Positions 24,157 through 31,873 of a stretch of 64,000 bases of DNA are shown piece by piece. The translations under genes were made by a program, and so were the position numbers. The notes below the pieces were generated by a model. The model saw only the letters and a program-made list of their open reading frames with translations. It was not told the DNA's origin and made no database searches. The stretch lies in NCBI RefSeq assembly GCF_000373625.1, contig NZ_KB891987.1:609080-673079 (forward strand). The letters run 5' to 3'. The first letter of the stretch is position 1. Every line of letters starts with the position of its first letter. Source of the stretch: Streptomyces sp. LaPpAH-108 (lineage in GTDB: Bacteria > Actinomycetota > Actinomycetes > Streptomycetales > Streptomycetaceae).

Positions 24157-25581
24157 CTAGGCCGCCGCGTCGGTGACGGGCGGCCGGGCGGCCGGGCGCC
24201 GGCTCGCCGAAGGGGCGCGGCGCCGGCCGCGGACGGGGGCGCCGCGCCGCTTGGGGCGTTCGGTGACGGGCGCGGTGATCACGACCGGGATGCCCGACGG
24301 GGCCTGGGCGCCGGTGATGCGGTGCAGGGCCTCCTCACCGGAGCGGACCTGGGTGGTCTGCGGCACGATCCCGGCCGCTGCCATGAGGCGGGACATACCG
24401 CGCCGCTGGCTCGGGGTGACCAGGGTGACGACCCTGCCGGACCGCCCGGCACGGGCCGTACGGCCGCCGCGGTGGAGGTAGTCCTTGTGGTCGGTCGGCG
24501 GGTCGACGTTGACGACGAGGTCGAGGTCGTCGACGTGGATGCCGCGCGCCGCGACGTTCGTCGCCACCAGCACGCCGACATGCCCGGACTTGAACTGCGC
24601 CAGCGTGCGGGTGCGCTGGGGCTGCGACTTCCCGCCGTGCAGGGCGGCGGCCCGTACCCCGCTGCTCAGGAGGTGTTCGGTGAGACGGTCGACGGCGTGC
24701 TTGGTGTCGAGGAACATGATCAGGCGGCCCTCACGCGCGGCGATCTCGGTGGTGGCCGCGTGCTTGTCGGCGCCGTGGACGTGGAGCACATGGTGCTCCA
24801 TCGTCGTGACCGCACCGGCCGACGGGTCGACGGAGTGCACGACGGGATCGTCGAGATAGCGGCGCACGAGCAGGTCGACGTTGCGGTCGAGGGTGGCGGA
24901 GAACAGCATCCGCTGACCTCCGGGGCGCACCAGGTCGAGCAGCGCGGTGACCTGGGGCATGAAGCCCATGTCGGCCATCTGGTCGGCCTCGTCGAGGACG
25001 GTGACGGCGACCTGGTCCAGGCGGCAGTCGCCTCGGTCGATGAGGTCCTTGAGCCGACCGGGGGTGGCGACGACGATCTCCGTGCCGCCACGCAGCGCGG
25101 CGGCCTGCCTGCCGATCGGCATCCCGCCCACGACCGTGGCCAGCCGCAGCCGCACGGAGCGCGCGTAGGGGGTGAGCGCATCGGTGACCTGCTGCGCCAG
25201 CTCACGCGTCGGTACGAGGATCAGCCCCAGCGGCTGCCCGGGCTCGGCACGCCGCCCGGCGGTGCGGGCCAGCAGCGCGAGGCCGAAAGCGAGGGTCTTG
25301 CCGGAGCCGGTACGCCCGCGGCCCAGTACGTCACGGCCCGCCAGGGAGTTCGGCAGGGTCGCGGCCTGGATCGGGAACGGCACGGTCACGCCCTGCGAGC
25401 CGAGCGCGGACAGCAGCTCCCTCGGCATGTCGAGATCGGCGAAGTTCTCCACGGCCGGAAGCGCGGGAGTGATGCTCCGGGGAAGCGCGAACTCGCCCTG
25501 CGGGGCGGGGCGACGGCTGCGACCACCGGAAGCTCCGCCACGGGGACGGGGGACGCGGTTGCTCATTCGTGTGCGGTTCAT
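24157..25581 (-). CDS. DEAD-box ATP-dependent RNA helicase
   Basis: A 474-residue helicase with all core motifs: Q-motif VPFPIQAATLP, motif I GRGRTGSGKT, Ia PTRELAQQ, II DEAD in VLDEADQM, III SAT in LFSATL, V ATNVAARGIHV, and VI HRGGRTARAG. The N-terminal ~30 and C-terminal ~60 residues are Arg/Pro-rich and probably bind RNA. ATG at 25581 follows AGGAAGG. It unwinds RNA duplexes and, being next to a cold-shock protein gene, probably helps translation or RNA decay in the cold. A strong terminator at 25713-25752 separates it from the cold-shock gene, so it needs its own promoter or read-through. Confidence 0.95.
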   Translation of the reverse strand: MNRTRMSNRVPRPRGGASGGRSRRPAPQGEFALPRSITPALPAVENFADLDMPRELLSALGSQGVTVPFPIQAATLPNSLAGRDVLGRGRTGSGKTLAFGLALLARTAGRRAEPGQPLGLILVPTRELAQQVTDALTPYARSVRLRLATVVGGMPIGRQAAALRGGTEIVVATPGRLKDLIDRGDCRLDQVAVTVLDEADQMADMGFMPQVTALLDLVRPGGQRMLFSATLDRNVDLLVRRYLDDPVVHSVDPSAGAVTTMEHHVLHVHGADKHAATTEIAAREGRLIMFLDTKHAVDRLTEHLLSSGVRAAALHGGKSQPQRTRTLAQFKSGHVGVLVATNVAARGIHVDDLDLVVNVDPPTDHKDYLHRGGRTARAGRSGRVVTLVTPSQRRGMSRLMAAAGIVPQTTQVRSGEEALHRITGAQAPSGIPVVITAPVTERPKRRGAPVRGRRRAPSASRRPAARPPVTDAAA

Positions 25582-25712
25582 GCGGAACCTTCCTCGATGC
25601 GGCGCATATCAAGGAATTCCCGCAGCGATGAGCAGTGCCGAGAATTGCAAGAAACGGCCGAATGGAACGCGAGAGATGAAAGCTGCCGTGCGATGTATAC
25701 GGCTGGGGTATG

Positions 25713-25752
25713 CAGCTGGGGCCCGCACCCCGAAGGATGCGGGCCCCAGCTG
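25713..25752 (-). terminator. Terminator downstream of cold-shock gene
   Basis: A perfect 15-bp stem, CAGCTGGGGCCCGCA (25713-25727) with TGCGGGCCCCAGCTG (25738-25752), and a 10-base loop. It lies 18 bases after the cold-shock stop and ahead of the helicase gene on the same strand, so it should end or attenuate the short transcript. Confidence 0.85.
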
Positions 25753-25769
25753 CACGTGCGTCAGCCGCG

Positions 25770-25973
25770 TCAGGCGGGAACGATGTTCTCGGCCGTCGGG
25801 CCCTTCTGGCCCTGCGCGATGTCGAAGGTCACCTTCTGGCCCTCGAGCAGCTCGCGGAAGCCCTGGGTGGCGATGTTCGAGTAGTGCGCGAACACATCGG
25901 CGCCGCCGCCGTCCTGCGCGATGAAGCCGAAGCCCTTTTCCGAGTTGAACCACTTCACAGTGCCAGAAGCCAT
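25770..25973 (-). CDS. CspA-family cold-shock protein
   Basis: A 67-residue OB-fold protein, the usual length. RNP1 is GFGFIAQ in [16 protein letters not shown] and RNP2 is [12 protein letters not shown] at 25973 is preceded by AAGGAG. It binds single-stranded RNA/DNA and acts as an RNA chaperone. Streptomyces has several copies; this one is upstream of a DEAD-box helicase, a common pairing for RNA remodelling at low temperature. It is followed by a strong terminator. Confidence 0.96.
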   Translation of the reverse strand: MASGTVKWFNSEKGFGFIAQDGGGADVFAHYSNIATQGFRELLEGQKVTFDIAQGQKGPTAENIVPA

Positions 25974-26313
25974 GTCATTCTCCTTCGGGGCATTACGCCG
26001 CTGTCCACACCTTGCGGACAGGATGTCGCCGCGATGATTACCCCGCCCGGAAAAGACCGAATCGCTTTTGGGAACCACAACTGCAACCGAGATCGACAGT
26101 AGCACGTCGTAGCGGACCGTGTGCGGTGGATAATTGCGCTCGATTCGCGAGGGTAATAAATCTGCGGGCGGCCCTGATCGAAGCCTCATTCCGCGAACGC
26201 AGATATGGGTGGTGATCCGGTGGGTATGCGCATCAGGGTGGGTATCCGTATCAGGGGGTACTCGGGTCGCGCCGGAACCATGGACGTCGAGTCCTGACGC
26301 AGGAGGCGCGATC
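25974..26313. promoter_or_regulatory. Divergent region between cold-shock and SPW genes
   Basis: 340 bases. The left half, less GC-rich than its surroundings (26030-26165), should carry the cold-shock promoter and leader on the minus strand. The right half holds two 18-bp direct repeats, described separately, just before the SPW gene. No RNA gene was recognised. Confidence 0.45.
26219..26254 (+). repeat. Two 18-bp direct repeats with GGGTAT upstream of SPW gene
   Basis: GGTGGGTATGCGCATCAG (26219-26236) is followed directly by GGTGGGTATCCGTATCAG (26237-26254), then by a partial third copy, GGGGTAC. GGGTAT matches the -10 element of SigB-type stress promoters, but no GTTT-like -35 was found at the right distance. 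They may be activator sites or a stress promoter. Confidence 0.55.
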
Positions 26314-26781
26314 ATGACGGAACGAATGCACACCACGATGGAGTCGCACCCGGACATCCTGGCGATGCGGGAGCGCTTCGTGCTGGCGGAGCGGGCGACC
26401 GCGACGCGACAGGGGCAGGCGGTCGAGGCGCTGGCGCTCGTCACGGGGCTGTACATGGCGGCGTCCCCGTGGATCGCCGGGTTCAACGGCTTCAGCACCC
26501 TCGCGGTGAACAACCTGATCGCGGGTATCGCCTACGCCCTGCTGATGAGCGGCTTCGGCCACGCCTACGAGCGCACCCACGCCCGGGCCTGGGGCGCCGC
26601 CCTGATCGGCGTCTGGATGATCATCTCGCCGTGGGTGGTCGCCGGGAACGTGGCCACCACGCGCACGATCGTCAGCAACGTCGTCGTCGGCGCCGTCGGA
26701 CTGCTGCTCGCCCTCGCGGCCGGTGCCGCGGCCGAGCGGACCGGCGGCCGTAACCGCGCGGCCGGGATGATCGGCCGGTAA
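26314..26781 (+). CDS. SPW-repeat membrane protein
   Basis: A 155-residue protein with four membrane segments in two similar halves; each contains the family hallmark, [10 protein letters not shown] in the first and ISPWVVAGN in the second. The first ~35 residues are a polar cytoplasmic helix ([23 protein letters not shown]). ATG at 26314 is preceded by AGGAGG. The family is common in actinobacteria and alphaproteobacteria; its function is not known. It stands alone, with direct repeats upstream. Confidence 0.87.
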   Translation: MTERMHTTMESHPDILAMRERFVLAERATATRQGQAVEALALVTGLYMAASPWIAGFNGFSTLAVNNLIAGIAYALLMSGFGHAYERTHARAWGAALIGVWMIISPWVVAGNVATTRTIVSNVVVGAVGLLLALAAGAAAERTGGRNRAAGMIGR

Positions 26782-26922
26782 GGCCGCACGGCGGGCACGG
26801 CCGACCCTCGAGCGCAGACCCTCGGTCACCGGCCCCCGTCCGCCGGGCACCACCCCGCCCCCGTCCTGTCGGTCCCCCCTGCCACACTGTGCGGGCGACT
26901 TCACCGGGACGGGGGCGGATCC

Positions 26923-27681
26923 GTGAGCGACGGTCGGACCGGATACAGCCGGGTCGGCAGATACGGCAGCGTGGCGGTGGCCGTCATCACGCTGCTGTGC
27001 GCCGTCGTGGGGCTCGTCCTGCTCACGCTCGTCAGTCTCGAACTGCCCCGGGCCGTCGAGCGCGACCGGGCGCTCAAGGAGGCGGTGGCCTGCCGGTCGG
27101 TGCCGAGGGTGCCCGCGGACTGCCTGTGGCGTGCGCCGTTCACCGTCTCCGGCATCCACCTGTGGTCCGGCAGACGCGGCGACGGCATCCATGCCACGCT
27201 CACCTCGAAGGGCGGCACCGCGTGGCACACGGAGTTCCGTGACGACGGGCCGGTGCTGTCCGGGCTGCGCGACGGCGACCGGGTCACCGGCACGATCTGG
27301 CGCGGGCGACTGGTGCGGATATCCGCCGGTGGCGCCACCCAGGTCACCGAGGCGAGCCCGGACACGCTGCCCGAGAGCCATATCGCCATGATCCTGGTCT
27401 GCGGGCCGTCCTGTCTGCTGCTCGCGGTGGCCTGCGCCGCGCGGCTGCGGCGGCCGACGGAGCACAGATGGCGGCGCGGACCGAAGCTGACGGCCGCCCT
27501 GGCCGCCGGTCTCACCGTGGCCGGGGTGATCGCGGCTGTCGTCGCCATCGAGCTGGACCTGCCGCTGTGGGCGATGCCCGCGATCTGGTCGGCACCGGCG
27601 GCACTCGCCATCGCCCTGACGATCGCCATCTGGCGTCAGGAACCCGAGGGGGAGCAGCGGGCCGAACCGCTCGTCTTCTGA
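26923..27681 (+). CDS. Hypothetical membrane protein with extracytoplasmic domain
   Basis: A 252-residue protein from GTG at 26923. Membrane segment 1 is at ~17-40, an outside domain of about 110 residues includes three cysteines and a short beta-rich part (GIHATLTSKGG, DRVTGTIWRGRLVRI), and three more hydrophobic segments follow near 155, 190 and 215. I recognise no family name; similar four-segment proteins are frequent in Streptomyces. It is convergent with the serpin-like gene, 34 bases apart. Confidence 0.68.
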   Translation: MSDGRTGYSRVGRYGSVAVAVITLLCAVVGLVLLTLVSLELPRAVERDRALKEAVACRSVPRVPADCLWRAPFTVSGIHLWSGRRGDGIHATLTSKGGTAWHTEFRDDGPVLSGLRDGDRVTGTIWRGRLVRISAGGATQVTEASPDTLPESHIAMILVCGPSCLLLAVACAARLRRPTEHRWRRGPKLTAALAAGLTVAGVIAAVVAIELDLPLWAMPAIWSAPAALAIALTIAIWRQEPEGEQRAEPLVF

Positions 27682-27715
27682 CAAAAAACCTGACGGGTAA
27701 GGGAGTTCGGGAACC

Positions 27716-28951
27716 TCACAGCCCCGTCGGACCGCCGCCCAGCCCCATCGCCGGGTACGGCACCGGCTCCGTGACCCAGCCCGCCGTCAGGATCAGCCGG
27801 CTCTCGCGGTGGACGGCGAGGAAGGCGAAGGGGCGGTCGAAGACCGCGCGGACCACCGTCGTCTCGTAGCGGTACTCGGGTATCCCGCCCGGCCTCGCCA
27901 GCACCGCCGTCACCGCGCCCGCGCGGAAGCCGAGCGCGCCGAACTGGGCCACGGCCGACTGGCGGGCCGCGCCGATGGCGAGCGGGGCGGCGCTGATCCC
28001 GGGGAAGTGCGACCCCGGCACCGTCGTGGCCGAGGTGAGCCCGAACAGGCCGGGCTGGTCGAGGAGGTTGTGGTCGGTCCGCACCTCGTACGCCACCGTC
28101 CGCACGTCCAGCGCGATCGGCTCGGGCTCGCTCGCGGGCTGCGACTCCACGTGCAGCCCCGGACCCACGTGCCCGAACGGCAGCGCGCCCCCGGCCGTCA
28201 CCGCGACCGTACGCTCCACCACGCCGACGCCCGCCGAGAGGACCTGGCCCGGCGTCATCCGCTCCTCGCCGAGCACCAGCTGGACGTCGATGCCGTTGTC
28301 GCCAGGCACCGTCAGCGTGGTGACGAAGCCCTCCGGGGCGCCCGCGACACCCACCCGGTCCGGGCGGACGCTCCTGCGGTGCAGCCCGCGCAGCCTGCGG
28401 CCCTGCCAGGGGCCGGACTCCGGGGCCAGCAGGGTGTCGGTGAACGGCTGCCGCCAGGTCGTCCGCAGCGCGAGCGCGCTCGCCAGGACCATCCGCGCGT
28501 CACGCGTCAGCGTCACCGGCATCCGCTCGACCAGACCGCCGGTCCGCTCGACCGCCCACGCGTCCAGCCGCTCCTGAGCCGTGATCAGGTCGTCCCCGAA
28601 CACCCCGTGGCTGCCCACCGGCAGACCCCCGCGCCACTCCTCGCGGAAGCGCAGGCTCTGGTGCGCCCACAGGCCGAGGGCCGCGTCCAGTCCCGAGACC
28701 GAGTCCAGCGCCGCCAGCAGCCCGCGCGCGGCAGCCGCCGCGTGCTCGGCGGGCACCCCGAGGGCCTGGGCCAGTTCGGCCCGCGCCGGGCCGCCCGCGC
28801 CGTCCGCGAGGAAGGCCAGCAGGGGCCACGCCCCGGCCGCCGAGAACACCGTGCCGTCGGCCGGGGCCTCCCGCGCCCACCGCGCCGTCAGCCCGTTCAC
28901 CGCGCGCACCGTGTCGTGCCCGGTCCAGGAGCCCACGCCGGTGCCCCCCAC
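27716..28951 (-). CDS. Serpin-family protein
   Basis: About 411 residues. The C-terminal signature region AVFDRPFAFLAVHRESRLILTAGWV fits the serpin consensus, as do N-terminal NGLTARW and the SAAGAWPLLAFLADGA helix. The hinge before the reactive loop reads FRAGAVTAVLARPGG instead of a Glu-rich Ala-rich hinge, so protease inhibition by loop insertion is uncertain. No signal peptide is evident, which suggests a cytoplasmic protein. The start is uncertain: I used GTG at 28951, while the frame remains open to 29134 through low-complexity sequence. It is divergent from the GntR regulator. Confidence 0.78.
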   Translation of the reverse strand: MGGTGVGSWTGHDTVRAVNGLTARWAREAPADGTVFSAAGAWPLLAFLADGAGGPARAELAQALGVPAEHAAAAARGLLAALDSVSGLDAALGLWAHQSLRFREEWRGGLPVGSHGVFGDDLITAQERLDAWAVERTGGLVERMPVTLTRDARMVLASALALRTTWRQPFTDTLLAPESGPWQGRRLRGLHRRSVRPDRVGVAGAPEGFVTTLTVPGDNGIDVQLVLGEERMTPGQVLSAGVGVVERTVAVTAGGALPFGHVGPGLHVESQPASEPEPIALDVRTVAYEVRTDHNLLDQPGLFGLTSATTVPGSHFPGISAAPLAIGAARQSAVAQFGALGFRAGAVTAVLARPGGIPEYRYETTVVRAVFDRPFAFLAVHRESRLILTAGWVTEPVPYPAMGLGGGPTGL

Positions 28952-29333
28952 TGCCGCTCCGCCCACTGCCGTGCCCCCACTCCGCCCCTGCCGGTCAGGG
29001 TCCTCGCGCCGCGTTCCGGGGCGGTCCGCCCCAGGAGCACCGTACCTGTCCGGTCTGTGCACCGGACCGGAGTCCGGTACGTCCGCTTGCGCCCTCCCGG
29101 ACACCCGCCGTGCACACCCCGACGCGCCCGGCACGCCGGTCCGGGTACGGCCCCGGAGGTGTGATCGCCGCCGGAGCGGGGAGTCATAGCGGGGGCCCTG
29201 GCGGGAAAGCCCCTGGGTGTGGCTCTCCCCGACGCCATGTCATCACTTCGAGTGATTCTCTGGCCTTTGCTTGCACGGCACAACCCAGGGTTGCCAGGCT
29301 GTTGCTGTCTGTACAACCTGATGGGAGCGGCCA
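28952..29333. promoter_or_regulatory. Divergent region between serpin and GntR genes
   Basis: 382 bases. The left part is GC-rich and may include extra codons of the serpin. The right part has a dyad at 29242-29256 and, close to the GntR start, TTGCCA (29291-29296) followed by the TGTACAACC stretch. A promoter for the GntR gene is expected here; the exact hexamers are uncertain. Confidence 0.45.
29242..29256. promoter_or_regulatory. Small perfect dyad, possible GntR operator
   Basis: ATCACT (29242-29247) and AGTGAT (29251-29256) are a perfect inverted repeat with a three-base TCG spacer, 78 bases before the GntR start. Its size fits a dimeric winged-helix regulator. Autoregulation is only an inference. 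Confidence 0.35.
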
Positions 29334-30086
29334 GTGACTTTCGGTGAGCAGCCGGCGTATCTGCGCGTCGCGGGAGATCTCCGCAAGAAGATCGTCGACG
29401 GTTCACTGCCGCCCCACACCCGCCTCCCGTCCCAGGCCCGCATCCGCGAGGAGTACGGCGTCTCGGACACCGTCGCGCTCGAGGCCCGCAAGGTGCTCAT
29501 GGCCGAGGGTCTGGTCGAGGGCCGCTCCGGGTCGGGCACCTATGTGCGCGAGCGCCCGGTGCCCCGGCGCGTGTCCCGCTCCGGGTACCGCCCGGCGGGC
29601 GGGGCCACGCCCTTCCGGCAGGAGCAGGCCGACGCGGCGGCGCGCGGCACCTGGGAGTCGAGCAGCGAGCAGTCCGAGGCCGACGCCGTCGTCGCCGAGC
29701 GGCTGGGCATCCCGTGCGGCGAGCGGGTCATGCGCACCAAGTACCTGTTCCGGGAGGCGGGGGAGGCGATGATGCTCTCCACCTCCTGGGAACCGCTCGC
29801 CCTCACCGGCCGCACCCCGGTGATGCTCCCCGAGGAGGGCCCGCTCGGCGGGATGGGCGTGGTCGAGCGGATGCGCGCCATCGACGTCATCGTGGACAAC
29901 GTCACCGAGGAGGTCGGCGCCCGCCCCGGCCTCGCCGAGGAGCTGCAGCTGCTGGGCGGGGTGCCCGGCCATGTGGTCCTCGTCGTGCAGCGGACGTACT
30001 ACGCCTCGGGCCGCCCGGTGGAGACGGCCGACGTGGTGATTCCGGCCGATCGGTACCAGGTCGCGTACCACCTCCCCGTGAGGTAG
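29334..30086 (+). CDS. GntR-family (HutC/UTRA) transcriptional regulator
   Basis: A 250-residue protein. Residues 8-72 are the GntR winged helix (YLRVAGDLRKKIVDGSLPP, LPSQARIREEYGVS, GTYVRER). After a linker, residues ~95-245 form a UTRA ligand domain (ERLGIPCGERVMRTKYLFRE, then VVLVVQRTYYASGRPVETADVV). Start is GTG at 29334. Such proteins are repressors released by a small effector. It is divergent from the serpin-like gene and may regulate it; a hairpin terminator follows at 30110. Confidence 0.92.
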   Translation: MTFGEQPAYLRVAGDLRKKIVDGSLPPHTRLPSQARIREEYGVSDTVALEARKVLMAEGLVEGRSGSGTYVRERPVPRRVSRSGYRPAGGATPFRQEQADAAARGTWESSSEQSEADAVVAERLGIPCGERVMRTKYLFREAGEAMMLSTSWEPLALTGRTPVMLPEEGPLGGMGVVERMRAIDVIVDNVTEEVGARPGLAEELQLLGGVPGHVVLVVQRTYYASGRPVETADVVIPADRYQVAYHLPVR

Positions 30087-30424
30087 CGCACACTCCATGC
30101 GCCCCCCAGGGGCCGGCCCCCGTCGGCCGGCCCTTCGTCAGGTGTCCGCGTGCGCACCGCGATCCGGCCGTTTTCCCAGGTGATCGAAGGTCTGTTCGCC
30201 TGCCCCGCGTGCTGCGGCACTTCCGCGCCGACCGGGCGCGTTCGCTCGTGTGCGCCCCCCTGTGTTCTGGCCGGTTGCGTACCTCTTCGTGAAAAGCCGT
30301 ATTCGCAGGGTGAAGGTTGGGCGTACGCTCGGGCATATGCGTATTGCGGTTTCCTTAGGCGGGGTGCGTCGGGAGCCCGGGACCGGAAGCGGGTGGGGCG
30401 GTGCGAAGGGGAGCGGTGGGGGCG
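30087..30424. other. Intergenic region after GntR gene
   Basis: 338 bases. The first 50 hold the GntR terminator; the remainder, less GC-rich around 30280-30360, should carry the promoter for the small SPOR-like gene at 30425. I saw no RNA gene or longer repeat. Confidence 0.4.
30110..30133 (+). terminator. Terminator after GntR gene
   Basis: GGGCCGGC (30110-30117) pairs perfectly with GCCGGCCC (30126-30133) around an 8-base loop, 24 bases after the GntR stop, followed by a short TT. Confidence 0.65.
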
Positions 30425-30616
30425 ATGAGTGAGGGTGCGATCGTCCTGCCCTGGATCGTGATACGGCAGGACGACAACGGCAACACCTACCGGGTCGGCC
30501 GGTACGCCACCCGGGCCGAGGCCGAGCGGATCGCCGACAGCCTCGACGGGGACGGCCGCAAACGGCTCTACTGGGTCGAGCACATCGGGCGCAGCGGGGA
30601 GACCACCCGCACCTGA
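30425..30616 (+). CDS. Small SPOR-like protein
   Basis: A 63-residue protein from ATG at 30425, preceded by GGGGG-rich sequence. The pattern WIVIRQDDNGNTYRVGRYATRAEAERIADSL matches short actinobacterial proteins annotated as SPOR-domain or related; the Ala-Glu helix after the two strands is characteristic. It has no signal peptide or membrane anchor, unlike true cell-division SPOR proteins. The function is unknown. It ends 18 bases before the Nudix gene and may be cotranscribed with it. Confidence 0.75.
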   Translation: MSEGAIVLPWIVIRQDDNGNTYRVGRYATRAEAERIADSLDGDGRKRLYWVEHIGRSGETTRT

Positions 30617-30634
30617 GCCCGTAGGCTCCCCTTC

Positions 30635-31069
<435 letters not shown>

Positions 31070-31224
31070 GGCGGAGCGGGGCTCCGGCGTGCGCCCCGCT
31101 CCGGATACGCCGTTCGTGCCACAGTGCGCCCGCTCCTGCGGTACCACCCCTCGAAATGCGGGTATATCGCCCTTGACCCCATGAAAACGGGCATGGGTGG
31201 GCTCGCCGGCCTGGGAAGTGATCC

Positions 31225-31623
31225 GTGAACGACACCGGAGCCGACCGCGCCGAGTGGACGTTCGCCGCGGAGCCGGGCGCGGTGCGCGCCGCCCGCGCCG
31301 CCGTCCGCGGCCAGTTGCGCCACTGGGACCTGGACTCTCTCGCCGAGCTGACGGCCCTGCTGGTCAGCGAGCTGGTGACCAACTCCCTGCGGCACGCCAC
31401 CGGACCCATCGGTGTCCGCCTGGTGCGCCCGTCCGGACTCGACGGCTCCCTCCTGGTCGAGGTCTCCGACCCGCTGCCCGACCCGCCGCGCGAGCGGATC
31501 GCCCGCCCCGAGGACGAGAGCGGTCGCGGGCTGCAACTGGTCGCGGGCGCCTCGCACCGCTGGGGCACTCGTCCCGGTGAGACCGGAAAGACCGTGTGGT
31601 TCGAACTCGTGGTGCCGGGGTGA
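31225..31623 (+). CDS. Anti-sigma-type HATPase (RsbW-like) regulator
   Basis: A 132-residue single-domain GHKL ATPase. The N-box is LLVSELVTNSLRHA, the G1 region lies in LLVEVSDPLPDPP, and the G2 region is ESGRGLQLVAG; the end, GKTVWFELVVPG, is the usual last strand. It starts with GTG at 31225. Such proteins are serine kinases that bind sigma factors or phosphorylate anti-anti-sigma factors. It is upstream of a phosphatase whose own C-terminal domain is the same type, so the two may act on one partner-switching circuit. Confidence 0.87.
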   Translation: MNDTGADRAEWTFAAEPGAVRAARAAVRGQLRHWDLDSLAELTALLVSELVTNSLRHATGPIGVRLVRPSGLDGSLLVEVSDPLPDPPRERIARPEDESGRGLQLVAGASHRWGTRPGETGKTVWFELVVPG

Positions 31624-31873
31624 ACCGGGGGCGCGTCGCACCGTGCGCCGGTGGCGCCGGACACCCCGCGGACGATGCTTGCCCGTGTGGGTGATTCGAG
31701 GACGTGTTCCCTGGTTAGAAGAGTGGAAGTGTTGTCGCGGCCCGGTCCGGAACTCACCCGCACCGAGCTGTGATCGTGAACACCGTGTCCTACGGCGCCG
31801 TAGTGCTGGATACTGCGGGCAGCCGCCCCCGGTGACCGGTGCCGGACGCGGTGAGCTGGAGGGGACGGTTCGC

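Noticed and set aside
31412..31873. Extended N-terminus for the PAS-GAF-PP2C protein
   Set aside because: It overlaps the HATPase gene in another frame and lacks domain similarity; the GTG at 31874 has a good ribosome site.
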